This document shows positions 47,131 through 56,998 of a stretch of DNA of 64,000 bases, piece after piece. The position numbers and the translations under genes were made by a program. Under the pieces are notes generated by a model that had not been told where the DNA came from, did no database searches, and saw only the letters and a program-made list of their open reading frames with translations. Where the stretch lies: contig NC_033629.1 in assembly GCF_001540865.1 (NCBI RefSeq), positions 7,951,512 to 8,015,511 on the forward strand. The letters are read 5' to 3'. Within the stretch, counting starts at the first letter, position 1. Each line of letters starts with the position of its first letter. This DNA is from Ananas comosus. Lineage: Eukaryota; Streptophyta; Magnoliopsida; Poales; Bromeliaceae.

Positions 47131-48253
47131 ACTGATACCTGTAGTCTCAAACGCGGCCGCTGCCGCCTCCGCGATGTGAGCTGCAGACATGTGTCCGCTC
47201 GGGGCCTGTCCTTCCGTCTATCTATGGACAGGTGGCCTCCCGGCCTGATAGTAAGCAGAAGGCGTCCTCTGGCTGGGACCCGGTAAAGCTGGTGCCGATG
47301 CTGAAGATGGTGCGGGTACTGAGCCCCTCGGGCAGCCCAACTGGAAGTGACCCTCCTGGCCAAGCGAGTAGCACCTGCCTCGACCCTGCGAGCACTGCTG
47401 TGGGTCATGAAGACCACTGCAGATCACGCAGCTCAGAGTCTGACGACGCTCAGATCCTCCCTGCAGTGCAAATGTGCCCCGTCCTCGCGACTGGCTCCTA
47501 TTCCTGGGATGTCTCGGCGGCCTCCCAGAGTGTGTCTGACTCGCACCTTCAGCCGCGGGCCGTTTGCCCTTTCCTTTGTCCGAGCCTTCTCGACGCTCCT
47601 GCAAGTCCGCCGCGCCGCTCTCCACGATGAGCGCGCAGTTTATCACATCTCGGTAAGTCTGAAGGTTGGAGGATTGCACCAACCGAAAGATCGACGGCCG
47701 AAGTCCCCGCTCGAAGATGCGAGCCTTATTCTCGTCGTCCTGCACAACAAAGGGCACACAGTGTAGAAGCCGAGAGAACTCTCTCTCGTACTCAGCCACA
47801 GTCCGATCCCCCTGGCGCATCTCGCGCAGATCCTGCTCCATCTTCCTCTTAACACTAACAGGGAAGTAATGATCCAATAAGAGTTCCTTGAACCTCTCCT
47901 AAGAAATTGCTGCTAGGTCGGTGTTGGGATTATCCTAGATACCCAACCACCAGCTGTAGGCCTCGCCGTCCAAATGGTGAGTGGCGAGCCAAGCTCTGTC
48001 TCTTTCTTCCACGAAAGTGTCGCGGAATAATTTCTCCAAGTGCATCAACCACTTCTCAATGATCCAGTGGTCGGCTTTCTCTCCATCAAAGATCCTGGGA
48101 TCGCACCTCCTGAACTCGTTGAGGCGATCCATGAGCCGCTGCCGCTCTGCTCCCTCGACCATCACGGGAAAAACCGCCGCTGCCACAGGCACCTGAGCTA
48201 GTGGTGCCGCAAATACCTTCTCCCGAGGTGCTACCGCAGGTGCCGTTTGCAAA
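47130..48253 (-). pseudogene. Element Z gag, C-terminal part, two stops
   Basis: On the minus strand the frame continues the gag interrupted by S: LQTAPAVAPREK, RCDPRIFDGEKADHWIIEKW, LATHHLDGEAYSWW, then stops near 47935 and 47888. It resumes with LLLDHYFPVSVKRKMEQDL, RQGDRTVAEYEREFSRLL, a basic Arg/Ser-rich stretch, CVICSGLHDPQQC and a zinc knuckle in which the second Cys is replaced (CYSLGQEGHFQLGC). Homology to gag-pol ends before the protease, as in X. Confidence 0.85.
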
Positions 48254-48258
48254 GTGCC
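48254..48258. repeat. Target-site duplication of element S (left)
   Basis: GTGCC, repeated at 56354-56358. Confidence 0.93.
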
Positions 48259-48543
48259 TGTTAGGTCCTATGTGTTGGCAAGTTTCGTGGGTCGAGTCGG
48301 AGTCTTGAAGAAGTCCGGAGCGGAGTATTGAAGATCGAAGAATCCAAGACTTCGAAGAATCGAAAAGGACGCAAAACACGTAAAACATGAATCACGATGC
48401 TTAGGTAAGCTTTAAATCATGTTTATGGTGATTCATACTTAATTATAGATTTTAGAATCATGTTTTCAAGTTGTAATTGATTAGAAAGTTTCTAAGAGCT
48501 TGTAAAACTCGAAACAATGCATTTTCAGCGAAAATTGCATTGT

Positions 48544-48747
48544 TGTACCGGTACAAGGGTTTTCTGTCCAGGGTACAGCCATCAGCGTTTGCGCAGATCG
48601 TTTGATGGTTGTTCCGGTACAACCATCATGGCTGTACCGGTACAAGCCCTGTTCCGGAACAAAAAGCAGTCTGTCCAGGGTACAGAAGTTTCGCAGAAAA
48701 ATCTTCCGTCATGCTGTACCCTGGACAACTTTCCTTGTTCCGGTACA
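48544..48747. promoter_or_regulatory. TGTACCGGTACA palindrome cluster, S 5' LTR
   Basis: Copies at 48544, 48610 (TGTTCCGGTACA), 48633, 48650 (TGTTCCGGAACA) and 48736. The 48610 and 48633 copies are joined by ACCATCATGGC, almost the same spacer as in element Z. It lies 50-270 bp before the possible TATA box, so it may be a promoter element. Confidence 0.85.
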
Positions 48748-49053
48748 AGGTGCTGATTTTGGAAAGAAACTTTCTAATTCTACTCCGTTTTGATTCTAAA
48801 GTTTATAAATAAGCTAGAGGGGTTCTCTAACGAATTAAGCATCACGAAAATACGTATTTGAGAAACCTTAGAGGCTCGGATTTCATCTAAAACCTATTTT
48901 CTACAAAAAGCCTCTTTTAGATCAAATCGAGATATTGAAATTTGATATTAATATGTCGATTTGATTTCCGCTTCGCTTGGAGTTCTATTCCCTGGTTTTC
49001 TACGATACTCCAAAGCGAAGGATCACCATATTCATGATATTCTTCATGGTGGC

Positions 49054-49180
49054 GTCGTGGATTCGGCGTATTTGACGGCGGTTCGTGGATTCGGATCGTG
49101 GGCTCGTGGATTCGAGTGGCGTCGTGGATTCGGCGTGATTGAAGCTTCGTGGATTCGAAGTGGAGGCGTTCGTGGATTCG
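49054..49180. repeat. TCGTGGATTCG minisatellite in S LTR
   Basis: About six to seven copies of TCGTGGATTCG with variable spacing. The same array is in the 3' LTR (about 55925-56050). A 103-codon frame over it is open in both LTRs but is only a product of the repeat. Confidence 0.85.
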
Positions 49181-49485
49181 GACGTGAGGGCGTGGACAAC
49201 CCGGAGGGTAGCGCGAAGATTCATAGGAGGTTAAGAGAGGTTGAGTCCGTGGAGTCGGTAATCACCTTGTAATCTTTTCTCTTAGTGAATTGTTTTTTCG
49301 CGTGTTGGTCCCGTGGGTTTTTCTCCAAGTTGGAGTTTTCCCACGTAAATCTCGGTGTGCTTTTTATTTTCCGCATTTATTTTTATTGCATCGAGATTTG
49401 TGGTTTTTGGCCGTTCACCTATTCACCCCCCTCTAGGTGATAGATACAATCTAGATAGATCCTTGGGCTCCTCAAAACTTTCAAT

Positions 49486-49497
49486 TGGTATCAGAGC
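49486..49497 (+). promoter_or_regulatory. Element S primer-binding site
   Basis: TGGTATCAGAGC, two bases after the LTR, fully complementary to initiator tRNA-Met. Confidence 0.95.
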
Positions 49498-49521
49498 GGG
49501 ATCTAGATAAATTGTTATCTA

Positions 49522-51555
49522 ATGGCCGAAGGTGGTAACATTAATCGACCTCCGCTCTTCGACGGCACGAATTATGCCTATTGGAAAGTTCGCATGAGAG
49601 CTTTTCTAATCGCAATCGATGAGCGGGTATGGAAAGCTATTGAATTCGGATGGAAACATCCTACCGAAGTTGTCGATGGTGCTACCGTCCCTAAACCACG
49701 AAACAAGTGGACTAAAGATGAAAACGAGTCATCTTCGTTTAACGGTAAAGGAATTAATGCTTTATTCAATGCTTTATCGCAAACGGAGTTTACTCGGGTT
49801 TCGGCATGCGAAACGGCCAAGGAAATTTGGGATACTCTACAAATTACACATGAGGGTACTAGTTTAGTAAAAATTCAAAAGCTCCAAATGTTGACTAGTC
49901 AATTTGATTCTATTCGTATGGAGGAGCATGAATCTTTTACCGATTACTACACTAGGCTTCAAGATATCATTAATACATGTGCTAATTTGGGAGAGAAAAT
50001 TCCGGATTCTAAAGTTGTTCGTAAAATTCTTCGAACTCTTCCGGAACGTTTTCGGGCTAAAGTAGCCGCGATCGAAACGGTCAAACATCCGGACGAGATG
50101 AAAGTAGAAGAATTAGTAGGAGCTTTACAAACGTATGAAATGACTTTTCCTACTAATCAATCTTCTTCCAAGTCTTCTTCTAAAAGCACAGGTGTTGCAT
50201 TGAAATCTACAAAGGAGAAGGACGAAGACTCGAGTTCCGATGATGACTTATCAATTGCGGACTTTGAACAACAATTGGCGCTTCTCACGAAGAAGTTTCG
50301 TCGAAATTTCCGGAACAAGAATAGATTGGACAAGGCTTCATCGTCCAAGCGACAATCTTTGTCTAAATCATCTTCATCTTCAAAGTCTAAGGATAAAAAC
50401 CGTGCAAAGTCTTCAAAGGAAAAGGATGTATTTGAAGGCGAGATCCAATGCTTCAAGTGCAAAGGCTACGGCCACATTGCGACGGATTGTCCTTCAAAGA
50501 AGACGTATAGACAAAAGGCTATGCAAGCAAAGACGTGGGATGATTCAACATCAAGTGAATCATCGTCAAGTGACGAAGAAAAGAATGATCAAATTGCTCT
50601 ATTTGCTAATACTCCCTCGTCGAATGTTGTGTGTTTATCCTCTATTGCTACTAACTCCAATATTTCTCTTTCTTCACATGATTCATCGAGCAACAATGGC
50701 GAAAGTGAGGAGGAATCAAACGACGACGACATAGCGGAAGCGTACAATCAACTTCTCATTGAATCAAAGAAGATGGCTAAACTCAACAAGAAGTTGAGAC
50801 GTCGTTTGTTGGAACTTGAGGAGGAGAACAACAACGTAAAGAGTTTGAATAAGGCTCTTGAGGAGGAAAGAGATTCAAGTTTGAAGATTAATTCGGACCT
50901 CCAAGAGAAGCTTAATGATGCGGAATCAACGATCAAATCTTCTAACGACAAGATTGGATTTTTGGAGCATCAATTTCATGAATCGCACAAGTCCAATCAA
51001 GTCTTGACCGATCAAGTTCGTCAACTCCAATCCGATCTTCAACAATTTTCTTCGGGATCAAAGAAGTTGGACAAAATGCTTGGATTGGGTCAAACGAGCA
51101 AATTGGGCCTTGGATATGAACGGACATATGTTGAGAAGGATCAAACGGCGACATCTAAACTCTCAACAACTTTGAAAGGCAAAGTGTGTCATCGATGTGG
51201 CATCAAAGGACACATCAAAAGGAATTGCCCAAACAAAGACAAGAAGAATCAATCGGCAACTTCTAATCGTCAAGTGGCACCCTCTACTACTCGACATCCC
51301 CCACGGAATCAAAAGCAAAGTCAAGTTAGTCGAGTATCTCAAAAGAATCGGATTTCTAATGCTCAACGCCAAGTTCATGCAAACCGGGTGCATAAACCTC
51401 AACGACAAATACAACCTAAGCCTCAACCGAAGAAAACATCAACGGTTGATCAAAAGTCTAAACAAACGGCACCTAACGTCGACAAGTCGAGAAAACCAAC
51501 GATCCGACAAGTTTGGATCCGGAAAGGTGATATCTTTCCTTGCTCCTCGTCTTAG
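49522..51555 (+). CDS. Element S gag (copia type), intact
   Basis: 677 residues from ATG 49522, 25 bp after the primer site. The N-terminal region is the copia gag fold: PPLFDGTNYAYWKVRM, TAKEIWDTLQ, KIQKLQMLTSQFD, ESFTDYYTRL, KILRTLPERF, and KVEELVGALQTYE. A zinc knuckle (CFKCKGYGHIATDC) lies at about residue 310. A Ser/Asp-rich stretch follows, then a long charged coiled coil at about 413-510, a second knuckle (CHRCGIKGHIKRNC) at about 556, and a basic tail ending RQVWIRKGDIFPCSSS. Two knuckles with a coiled coil between them and the RQVWIRK ending fit Sireviruses, where a protease would normally follow. It probably forms particles for S RNA. Confidence 0.93.
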   Translation: MAEGGNINRPPLFDGTNYAYWKVRMRAFLIAIDERVWKAIEFGWKHPTEVVDGATVPKPRNKWTKDENESSSFNGKGINALFNALSQTEFTRVSACETAKEIWDTLQITHEGTSLVKIQKLQMLTSQFDSIRMEEHESFTDYYTRLQDIINTCANLGEKIPDSKVVRKILRTLPERFRAKVAAIETVKHPDEMKVEELVGALQTYEMTFPTNQSSSKSSSKSTGVALKSTKEKDEDSSSDDDLSIADFEQQLALLTKKFRRNFRNKNRLDKASSSKRQSLSKSSSSSKSKDKNRAKSSKEKDVFEGEIQCFKCKGYGHIATDCPSKKTYRQKAMQAKTWDDSTSSESSSSDEEKNDQIALFANTPSSNVVCLSSIATNSNISLSSHDSSSNNGESEEESNDDDIAEAYNQLLIESKKMAKLNKKLRRRLLELEEENNNVKSLNKALEEERDSSLKINSDLQEKLNDAESTIKSSNDKIGFLEHQFHESHKSNQVLTDQVRQLQSDLQQFSSGSKKLDKMLGLGQTSKLGLGYERTYVEKDQTATSKLSTTLKGKVCHRCGIKGHIKRNCPNKDKKNQSATSNRQVAPSTTRHPPRNQKQSQVSRVSQKNRISNAQRQVHANRVHKPQRQIQPKPQPKKTSTVDQKSKQTAPNVDKSRKPTIRQVWIRKGDIFPCSSS

Positions 51556-53126
51556 TCATTTTTGATCTTTAGTGTAATGCTTTGATTGGTGCTTGTTGTT
51601 TAATTTTATTCATTGCATTACATGTTTGAATGATTTTTGGTGCATTGAATTTTTGTTTATTTAAAAATCATTTTGAGGAAGAGGTGTTTGGGAATTTCAA
51701 AATCTTTGAGAAAGGAGATGATTGAGAATCGTTTTTTGGAGAGAAATTTTTTAAAGATTGTTTAAACGGGTTTTATCTTCACAATCATATTAAGTTAAAT
51801 TCATATTAATTATCGTCTTTACTCCACTATTTATTATTTTGACGATAATTTATTATATGATTTCTTATTGCATAAATTCATCAAAATTTTGAAATCAAAT
51901 TTGATTTTTTGGTGATTAATTCATCTTGGTTGTGAGTGTTGGATATGATGAATGGATATTCTCTAATTGACTAAAATTCGTCAAAATTATTTTCAACTGT
52001 GAGATTGTCTAATTTAGGGGGAGTTTGAAATTGTTTAAAAATAAAAAAAAGGAGAAAAAGAAACTCCTATGTTTAAAAGATGTGGAAAGAGTTACATCCA
52101 AAAGGAGTGTGAAAACTACCACCACATGTAGGAAAGAGCTACCACCCCGGTCGTCCGGCAAGTGTGTGAAGCTACCACATGGAATTTAATTGAAAAAGCC
52201 GAAAAAGGTTGGAAAAATATAAATATTTTAGAATTTTCGGAGTAATAAGGTGCTAGTTTGAAAAAGATGCTCAAAGAGCCACCCCCGGTGCCATATTAGT
52301 TAAATCTCTATTTTGAATGTATTGCAACAAATTGGTGTCAATTTTGTTGAATTTCTAAAAATCATTTTTCATCAACTTACATCTTGATGTTTTTGAATCA
52401 TTAAATTATTTTTGATTTTGAAATTTTGATGTTTTGATGTGTTTTGAAATTTTATAATATCTTATTTTCATTACAATGATTTTTGGAGTAAAAGCCTTAA
52501 CTATATGAATTTAATTTAAATGTGATGGATTTTTAAAGTATATTTTTCGAAAATTTTTTTTTCACATTTTGGTCCTTGTACCGGAACAAGAACCCGTGTA
52601 CCGGTACAAGGTCTGCGGCCGAGCGAAATATAACCGGGTATAACGCTTCGATCTTTCTCAAAACTCAATCGTTTTCCAAAATTTTTGGTTCTGTGAGCTC
52701 CAGAGACTCTCCTTCATTCGTTCTACACATTTTTCCTGTGGATTTGTAAGTTTTTAGCATCAAATTTGTGAGTTTTATCCCGATTTTGCTATTTTCACTG
52801 TTTTTGCGGGATAAGGGTTTGATCTCTGTTCTAATCCGTTTTTGATGCAATTTTTTGCTATAGATCAGTGTCTTAGGCTATTACCTTGCTTGTAGAACAC
52901 TTGAACAACATCAAAACAAGTTATTTTTCGCTGATCTAAAATTTATGTTCTAATGTGCATGTAATTTCGGGATTTTTCAAAAAGTTCGATTTTTGCTGAA
53001 ATATTTTGCATGATCTGGTTAGAAATAGCTTTTGTATGCATTCTAATGTAATTAGAAATTTTTTCGCTATTTTTACAGATTTTTTCCAGAAATTATGTTC
53101 ATGTATGCAATTTTTGATATAGGAAA
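51556..53126 (+). other. Element S region where pol is missing
   Basis: About 1.6 kb of AT-rich non-coding DNA. It contains a pair of palindromes (TGTACCGGAACA at 52577 and TGTACCGGTACA at 52597) that are not part of an LTR. Possible splice acceptors (TTTTTACAG ending 53078 and TTGATATAG ending 53122) lie just before the next ORF. Confidence 0.75.
52577..52608. promoter_or_regulatory. Internal TGTACCGGTACA pair in S
   Basis: Two copies 20 bp apart, about 520 bp before the second ORF. They have the same core as the LTR clusters. Confidence 0.8.
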
Positions 53127-54575
53127 ATGGCATTTTTGCTCGTACTGGTGCTTTTGGTGCTCATGGCTGGGAGACGAAGCCGTGGTAGTGGTAGAGGTCG
53201 TCATGGGGTTTCTAAAAGGACACGTACCACTGAAGAAGCGTCCGGGTCTGATCCGGATTATCAGGAGAGCTCCTCTGAAGAATCTGAAGAACCTATTGCG
53301 CAACTTGACAAAGGCAAAGGTTTAGCTGGCGAATCATCTCACGGTGGTGGTTCTCGTACTCGTGAGGGACGTTCAAAACAAGCTGCAGAGGTTCCTCCAG
53401 CACGGCGAAGGTTGTTTGCATCAAAGTCGTGCATAGCTGAACGCTTTGTGAACTTCCATGATCTGATTCGGGAGGTTCCTGATTTTGGACGACTACTACA
53501 GCGCGCGCCTATTGAGCCTGTTGGACGGGTCCCTGCGAAGGCTCCTTTCTGTGTAGAACTCATTAGGGAGTTCTATATGAATGGAAAGGTGCTTGCTGAA
53601 GATGATGAAACAGGCACTTTTATCTTCGAGACTGTTGTGCGTCAGAGGAGATTTCCAGTTACTCCCTATGATATTGGAGAGATCTTGGGGATGCATGTGG
53701 ACACTTCAGGTCTTCTCTATACTTCAGGAGGATTTCAAGCATCAACTCACCTGGATATCGTTCTTGGAGCTATATGCAAAGCCGGTGTTTACATGACTCA
53801 TGGTTACATTGAATCCAAGGACTTATTACCTGAGTATCACTTGCTATCCTTGGTTATGAGCTACAATGTTCAACCAACTATCGGCACAAAGAGGATCCGC
53901 TGGGAGAGATTAGTGTTGCTATATCTACTTGGTCATCCCGAGCAGGCTCGTGGGTTGAACATCAACATTCCATTTCTGATCTGGCAAAGGATGATTCACG
54001 TAATTCAGGGTGCCACTCGACGGGATCTACTACCATTCCCTGTTCTGATTACGAGGATTCTTCAAGCAAATGGAGTGGATACATCTTGTGACAAGTATGA
54101 TGTTGGCCTTGGGCCTATTGACTCAGTGACTTGGGCTAAGTCGGTTAGCACTCTCAAGTCATTCCATCAGACCAAAGGGCCACCTCCTGAAGCATCTAGT
54201 CCAGCACCTCCACCGAGAGCAGCTTCTAGTTCTGCTCCTCCGCCTACATCTCGAGGAAGTTATGATACTTCATCTAGTTCGGGGGGAGCGACGACATTGG
54301 AATCAGTTAAGAATGATTTGCGAAAGTTAAAGAAGAAGGTGAACAACATTGGAAGGAAAGTTGAGTCCGGCATCAAAAAGTTTGAGTTAAGTATCAAGAG
54401 ATTGATGGATAAGATGGAGTGTCGACATGACGATATTTGGGAACCTACTCCATCTTCTGCTTCGTATCAGCGGTCATCTTCACGACATCCTCTCATTCAA
54501 CCGTCTGGTGATGCTCCTGAGGCTGGGGGTTCTGGAGCTGGTGCTGGAGATGATGATGATGAGGACACGGAGTGA
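53127..54575 (+). CDS. Element S accessory ORF, plant-transposon-domain protein
   Basis: 482 residues, intact. From ATG 53127 it has a hydrophobic start (FLLVLVLLVLM, residues 3-13) and then a basic Arg/Gly/Ser region; the Met at 53163 is an alternative start without it. Residues about 100-330 resemble the putative plant transposon protein domain: CIAERFVNFHDL, FCVELIREFYMN, VVRQRRFPVTPYDIGEILGM, RWERLVLLYLL. A Pro/Ser-rich linker (352-375), a coiled coil (391-430) and an acidic tail follow. Hydrophobic start, Pro-rich part and coiled coil are also described for env-like ORFs of Sireviruses at the same place, but envelope function is not shown. Acceptor-like AGs just upstream suggest expression by splicing. 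Confidence 0.82.
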   Translation: MAFLLVLVLLVLMAGRRSRGSGRGRHGVSKRTRTTEEASGSDPDYQESSSEESEEPIAQLDKGKGLAGESSHGGGSRTREGRSKQAAEVPPARRRLFASKSCIAERFVNFHDLIREVPDFGRLLQRAPIEPVGRVPAKAPFCVELIREFYMNGKVLAEDDETGTFIFETVVRQRRFPVTPYDIGEILGMHVDTSGLLYTSGGFQASTHLDIVLGAICKAGVYMTHGYIESKDLLPEYHLLSLVMSYNVQPTIGTKRIRWERLVLLYLLGHPEQARGLNINIPFLIWQRMIHVIQGATRRDLLPFPVLITRILQANGVDTSCDKYDVGLGPIDSVTWAKSVSTLKSFHQTKGPPPEASSPAPPPRAASSSAPPPTSRGSYDTSSSSGGATTLESVKNDLRKLKKKVNNIGRKVESGIKKFELSIKRLMDKMECRHDDIWEPTPSSASYQRSSSRHPLIQPSGDAPEAGGSGAGAGDDDDEDTE

Positions 54576-55119
54576 TTTCTTCGTCAAGCTTAGTCTCTTT
54601 CTTTCACTGCATTTGATATTTAGGACGATGTTTTAGATTTGCTTGCTTATTTTTCTGTAGTGTGTTTTTACTTTCGTTTTAGGCCTGTAGCTATGACTAA
54701 ACTACTCTCATATTTTTCTAGTATGTTTTCTCTTTCTATTTGCTTTCTTTTGGCAATTTTTGACAAAAAGGGGGAGAGCATAGATAAAGGGGGAGAGCGT
54801 GGATAAACAGGCATTGAACTAGAGCAGAGGATGATGAGTTCAAAAACAAAGGTGTGGAGATATGAACAAAGGAGGAGAAGGTAGAAGAATTTAATAAAAA
54901 TCTTTTTGGAATGAATTGTTTTGCAGGAAATCAAGACTTCAAGACTCCTCGTTGCGTCTAAGTCATAGAGTCTGTTTTAGAAGTTTTGATGTAATTTTGA
55001 GTTTCAAATTGTATTTGGATTACACGCGAGGGGTTCGATGTTTTGGTGATGACATTGAGCTTCGTTTTTTCTTTAAATTGTAATTTGTGAGTTTATGTGT
55101 GTTTTGTCACGAAATTGCC
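54576..55119 (+). other. Element S 3' non-coding region
   Basis: No ORF. It contains the extra polypurine-like tracts annotated at 54765-54880. Confidence 0.7.
54765..54880 (+). promoter_or_regulatory. Extra polypurine tracts in element S
   Basis: AAAAAGGGGGAGAG at 54765-54778, AAAGGGGGAGAG at 54786-54797 and AAAGGAGGAGAAG at 54868-54880 resemble the main tract. Multiple tracts before the 3' LTR are a reported trait of Sireviruses. Confidence 0.8.
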
Positions 55120-55131
55120 AAAGGGGGAGAT
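55120..55131 (+). promoter_or_regulatory. Element S main polypurine tract
   Basis: AAAGGGGGAGAT touches the 3' LTR start at 55132. Confidence 0.93.
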
Positions 55132-56353
55132 TGTTAGGTCCTATGTGTTGGCAAGTTTCGTGGGTCGAGTCGGAGTCTTGAAGAAGTTCGGAGCGGAGTA
55201 TTGAAGATCGAAGAATCCAAGACTTCGAAGAATCGGAAAGGACGCAAAACACGCAAAACTTGAATCACGATGCGTAGGTAAGTTTTAAATCTTGTTTATG
55301 GTGATTCATACTTATTTATAGATCTTAGAATCATATTTTCAAGTTGTAATTGATTAGAAAGTTTCTAAGAGCTTGTAAAACCCGAAACAATGCATTTTCA
55401 GCGAAAATTGCATTGTTGTACCGGTACAAGGGTTTTCTGTCCAGGGTACAGCCATCAACGTTGCGCAGAAAGTTTGATGGTTGTTCCGGTACAAGCTTCA
55501 TGCTGTACCGGTACAAGCCCTGTTCCGGAACAAGCTGAAGCTATCCAGGGTACAGGAGCTTCGCAGAAAAATCTTCCGTCATGGTGTACCCTGGACAGCT
55601 TTCCTTGTTCCGGTACAAGGTGCTGATTTTGGAAAGAAACTTTCTAATCCTACTCTGTTTTGATTCTAAAGTCTATAAATAAGCTATAGGGGTTCTCTAA
55701 CTGATTAAGCATCACGAAAATACATATTTGAGAAACCCTAGAGGCTCGGATTTCATCAAAAACCTATTTTCTACAAAAAGCCTCTTTTAGATCAAATCGA
55801 GATATTGAAATTTGATATTAATATGTCGATTTGATCTCCGCTTTGCTTGGAGTTCTATTCCCTGGTTTTCTACAATACTCCAAAGCGAAGGATCACCATA
55901 TTCATGATATTCTTCATGGTGGCGTCGTGGATTCGGCGTATTTGACGGCGGTTCGTGGATTCGGATCGTGGGCTCGTGGATTCGAGTGGCGTCGTGGATT
56001 CGGCGTGATTGAAGCTTCGTGGATTCGAAGTGAAGGCGTTCGTGGATTCGGACGTGAGGGCGTGGACAACCCGGAGGGTAACGCGAAGATTCATAGGAGG
56101 TTAAGAGAGGTAGAGTCCGTGGAGTCGGTAATCACCTTGTAATCTTTTCTCTTAGTGAATTATTTTTTCGCGTGTTGGTCCCGTGGATTTTTCTCCAAGT
56201 TGGAGTTTTCCCACATAAATCTCGGTGTGTTTTTTATTTTTCGCATTTATTTTTATTGCATCGAGATTTGTGATTTTTGGCCGTTCACCTATTCACCCCC
56301 CTCTAGGTGATAGATACAATCTAGATAGATCCTTGGGCTCCTCAAAACTTTCA
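55132..56353 (+). repeat. Element S 3' LTR
   Basis: 1222 bp, close match to 48259-49483. Differences are concentrated in the first 220 bp (about ten). The palindrome cluster and minisatellite are kept. Confidence 0.93.
55417..55617. promoter_or_regulatory. TGTACCGGTACA palindrome cluster, S 3' LTR
   Basis: Copies at 55417, 55482, 55504, 55521 and 55606. Here the spacer between the second and third is shorter (AGCTTCATGC) than in the 5' LTR. Confidence 0.85.
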
Positions 56354-56680
56354 GTGCCGAGTGCAGGGGACGACCCCCTGGGTGCAACCGTCTCTACCAG
56401 CGCTGGTGATACAGGGACCTGAGTCTCCCTTGCAGCTGCCTGCTGAAGATCCTCTAGGCGCTGCATCCGTGCCTCCTGCTGGCGTGCCGCATCTGCATGC
56501 TGTCGAGCCGCCGCCACCTGCTATGTCACCAAGTCAGTGAGGGTCATAAGTTGGCTCCTCAACTCACGAACCTCGCCGGATCCGGAGGTAGCGGATGTCT
56601 CCGTCTCTCGAAGGTTGCCGCGTCGTCTGCTCCAACAGACTTAGAGCGTGCAGTCGGCATCAATACATCAACATCACAAA
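56354..56680 (-). pseudogene. Element Z gag, N-terminal part
   Basis: On the minus strand: SVGADDAAT, then after a frameshift SGEVRELRSQLMTLTDLVT, a TAG, and QVAAARQHADAARQQEARMQ with RLEDLQQAAARETQ, ending SSPALGT at the S target site. It joins in frame with LQTAPAVAPRE at 48252 once S and one GTGCC are left out. Confidence 0.8.
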
Positions 56681-56977
56681 AACACAAGTTAATAAAACCC
56701 ACGCTATCGCAACCCCGCTCAAATACCAATGCCCAAATCATGTGTAAGGAAGTGTCTTATACTACTAACTCCCGATGTTACGTTGTCGGCCGCCAACATA
56801 ACTCTCCGCGAAGTTAGAAGCCATACACTTCAATCGAACTCCAACTTTTTGGAGTTATCAAAGAAATCCAATTATGATACTTTCGCTTACAAATCAAATA
56901 GATCTCGTCTCTCACGAGTCTAATTCCTATAGTCTTACCGGCCTAAGGTTCAATAGGTCCACTAAGACTCAACCCTA

Positions 56978-56990
56978 GGCTCTGATACCA
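56978..56990 (-). promoter_or_regulatory. Element Z primer-binding site
   Basis: On the minus strand TGGTATCAGAGCC, eight bases after the LTR-B end, matches initiator tRNA-Met. Confidence 0.92.
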
Positions 56991-56998
56991 AATTAATC

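Larger units (their letters stand above)
48259..49483 (+). repeat. Element S 5' LTR
   Basis: TGTTAGGTCCTATGTG to AAAACTTTCA. It contains a TGTACCGGTACA palindrome cluster (48544-48747), the paired motif GTCCAGGGTACA / TGTACCCTGGAC, and a minisatellite built on TCGTGGATTCG (about 49054-49180). A possible TATA (TTTATAAATAAGC) lies near 48800-48812. Confidence 0.93.
48259..56353 (+). mobile_element. Element S: Sirevirus-like copia element without pol
   Basis: 8.1 kb, with LTRs of about 1.22 kb that differ by only a few percent by eye, a perfect GTGCC duplication, an initiator-Met primer site and a polypurine tract touching the 3' LTR. Inside are an intact copia gag of 677 codons and an intact 482-codon ORF resembling the putative plant transposon protein family. 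No protease, integrase, RT or RNase H lies between or after them. Several extra polypurine-like tracts before the 3' LTR and the gag type suggest the Sirevirus lineage. It must borrow enzymes from a relative, and it is the youngest insertion in the nest. Confidence 0.9.

Noticed and set aside
48961..49272. 103-codon ORF in both S LTRs (also 55831-56142)
   Set aside because: It covers the TCGTGGATTCG minisatellite; both LTRs are recent copies, so an open frame in both is expected without selection.
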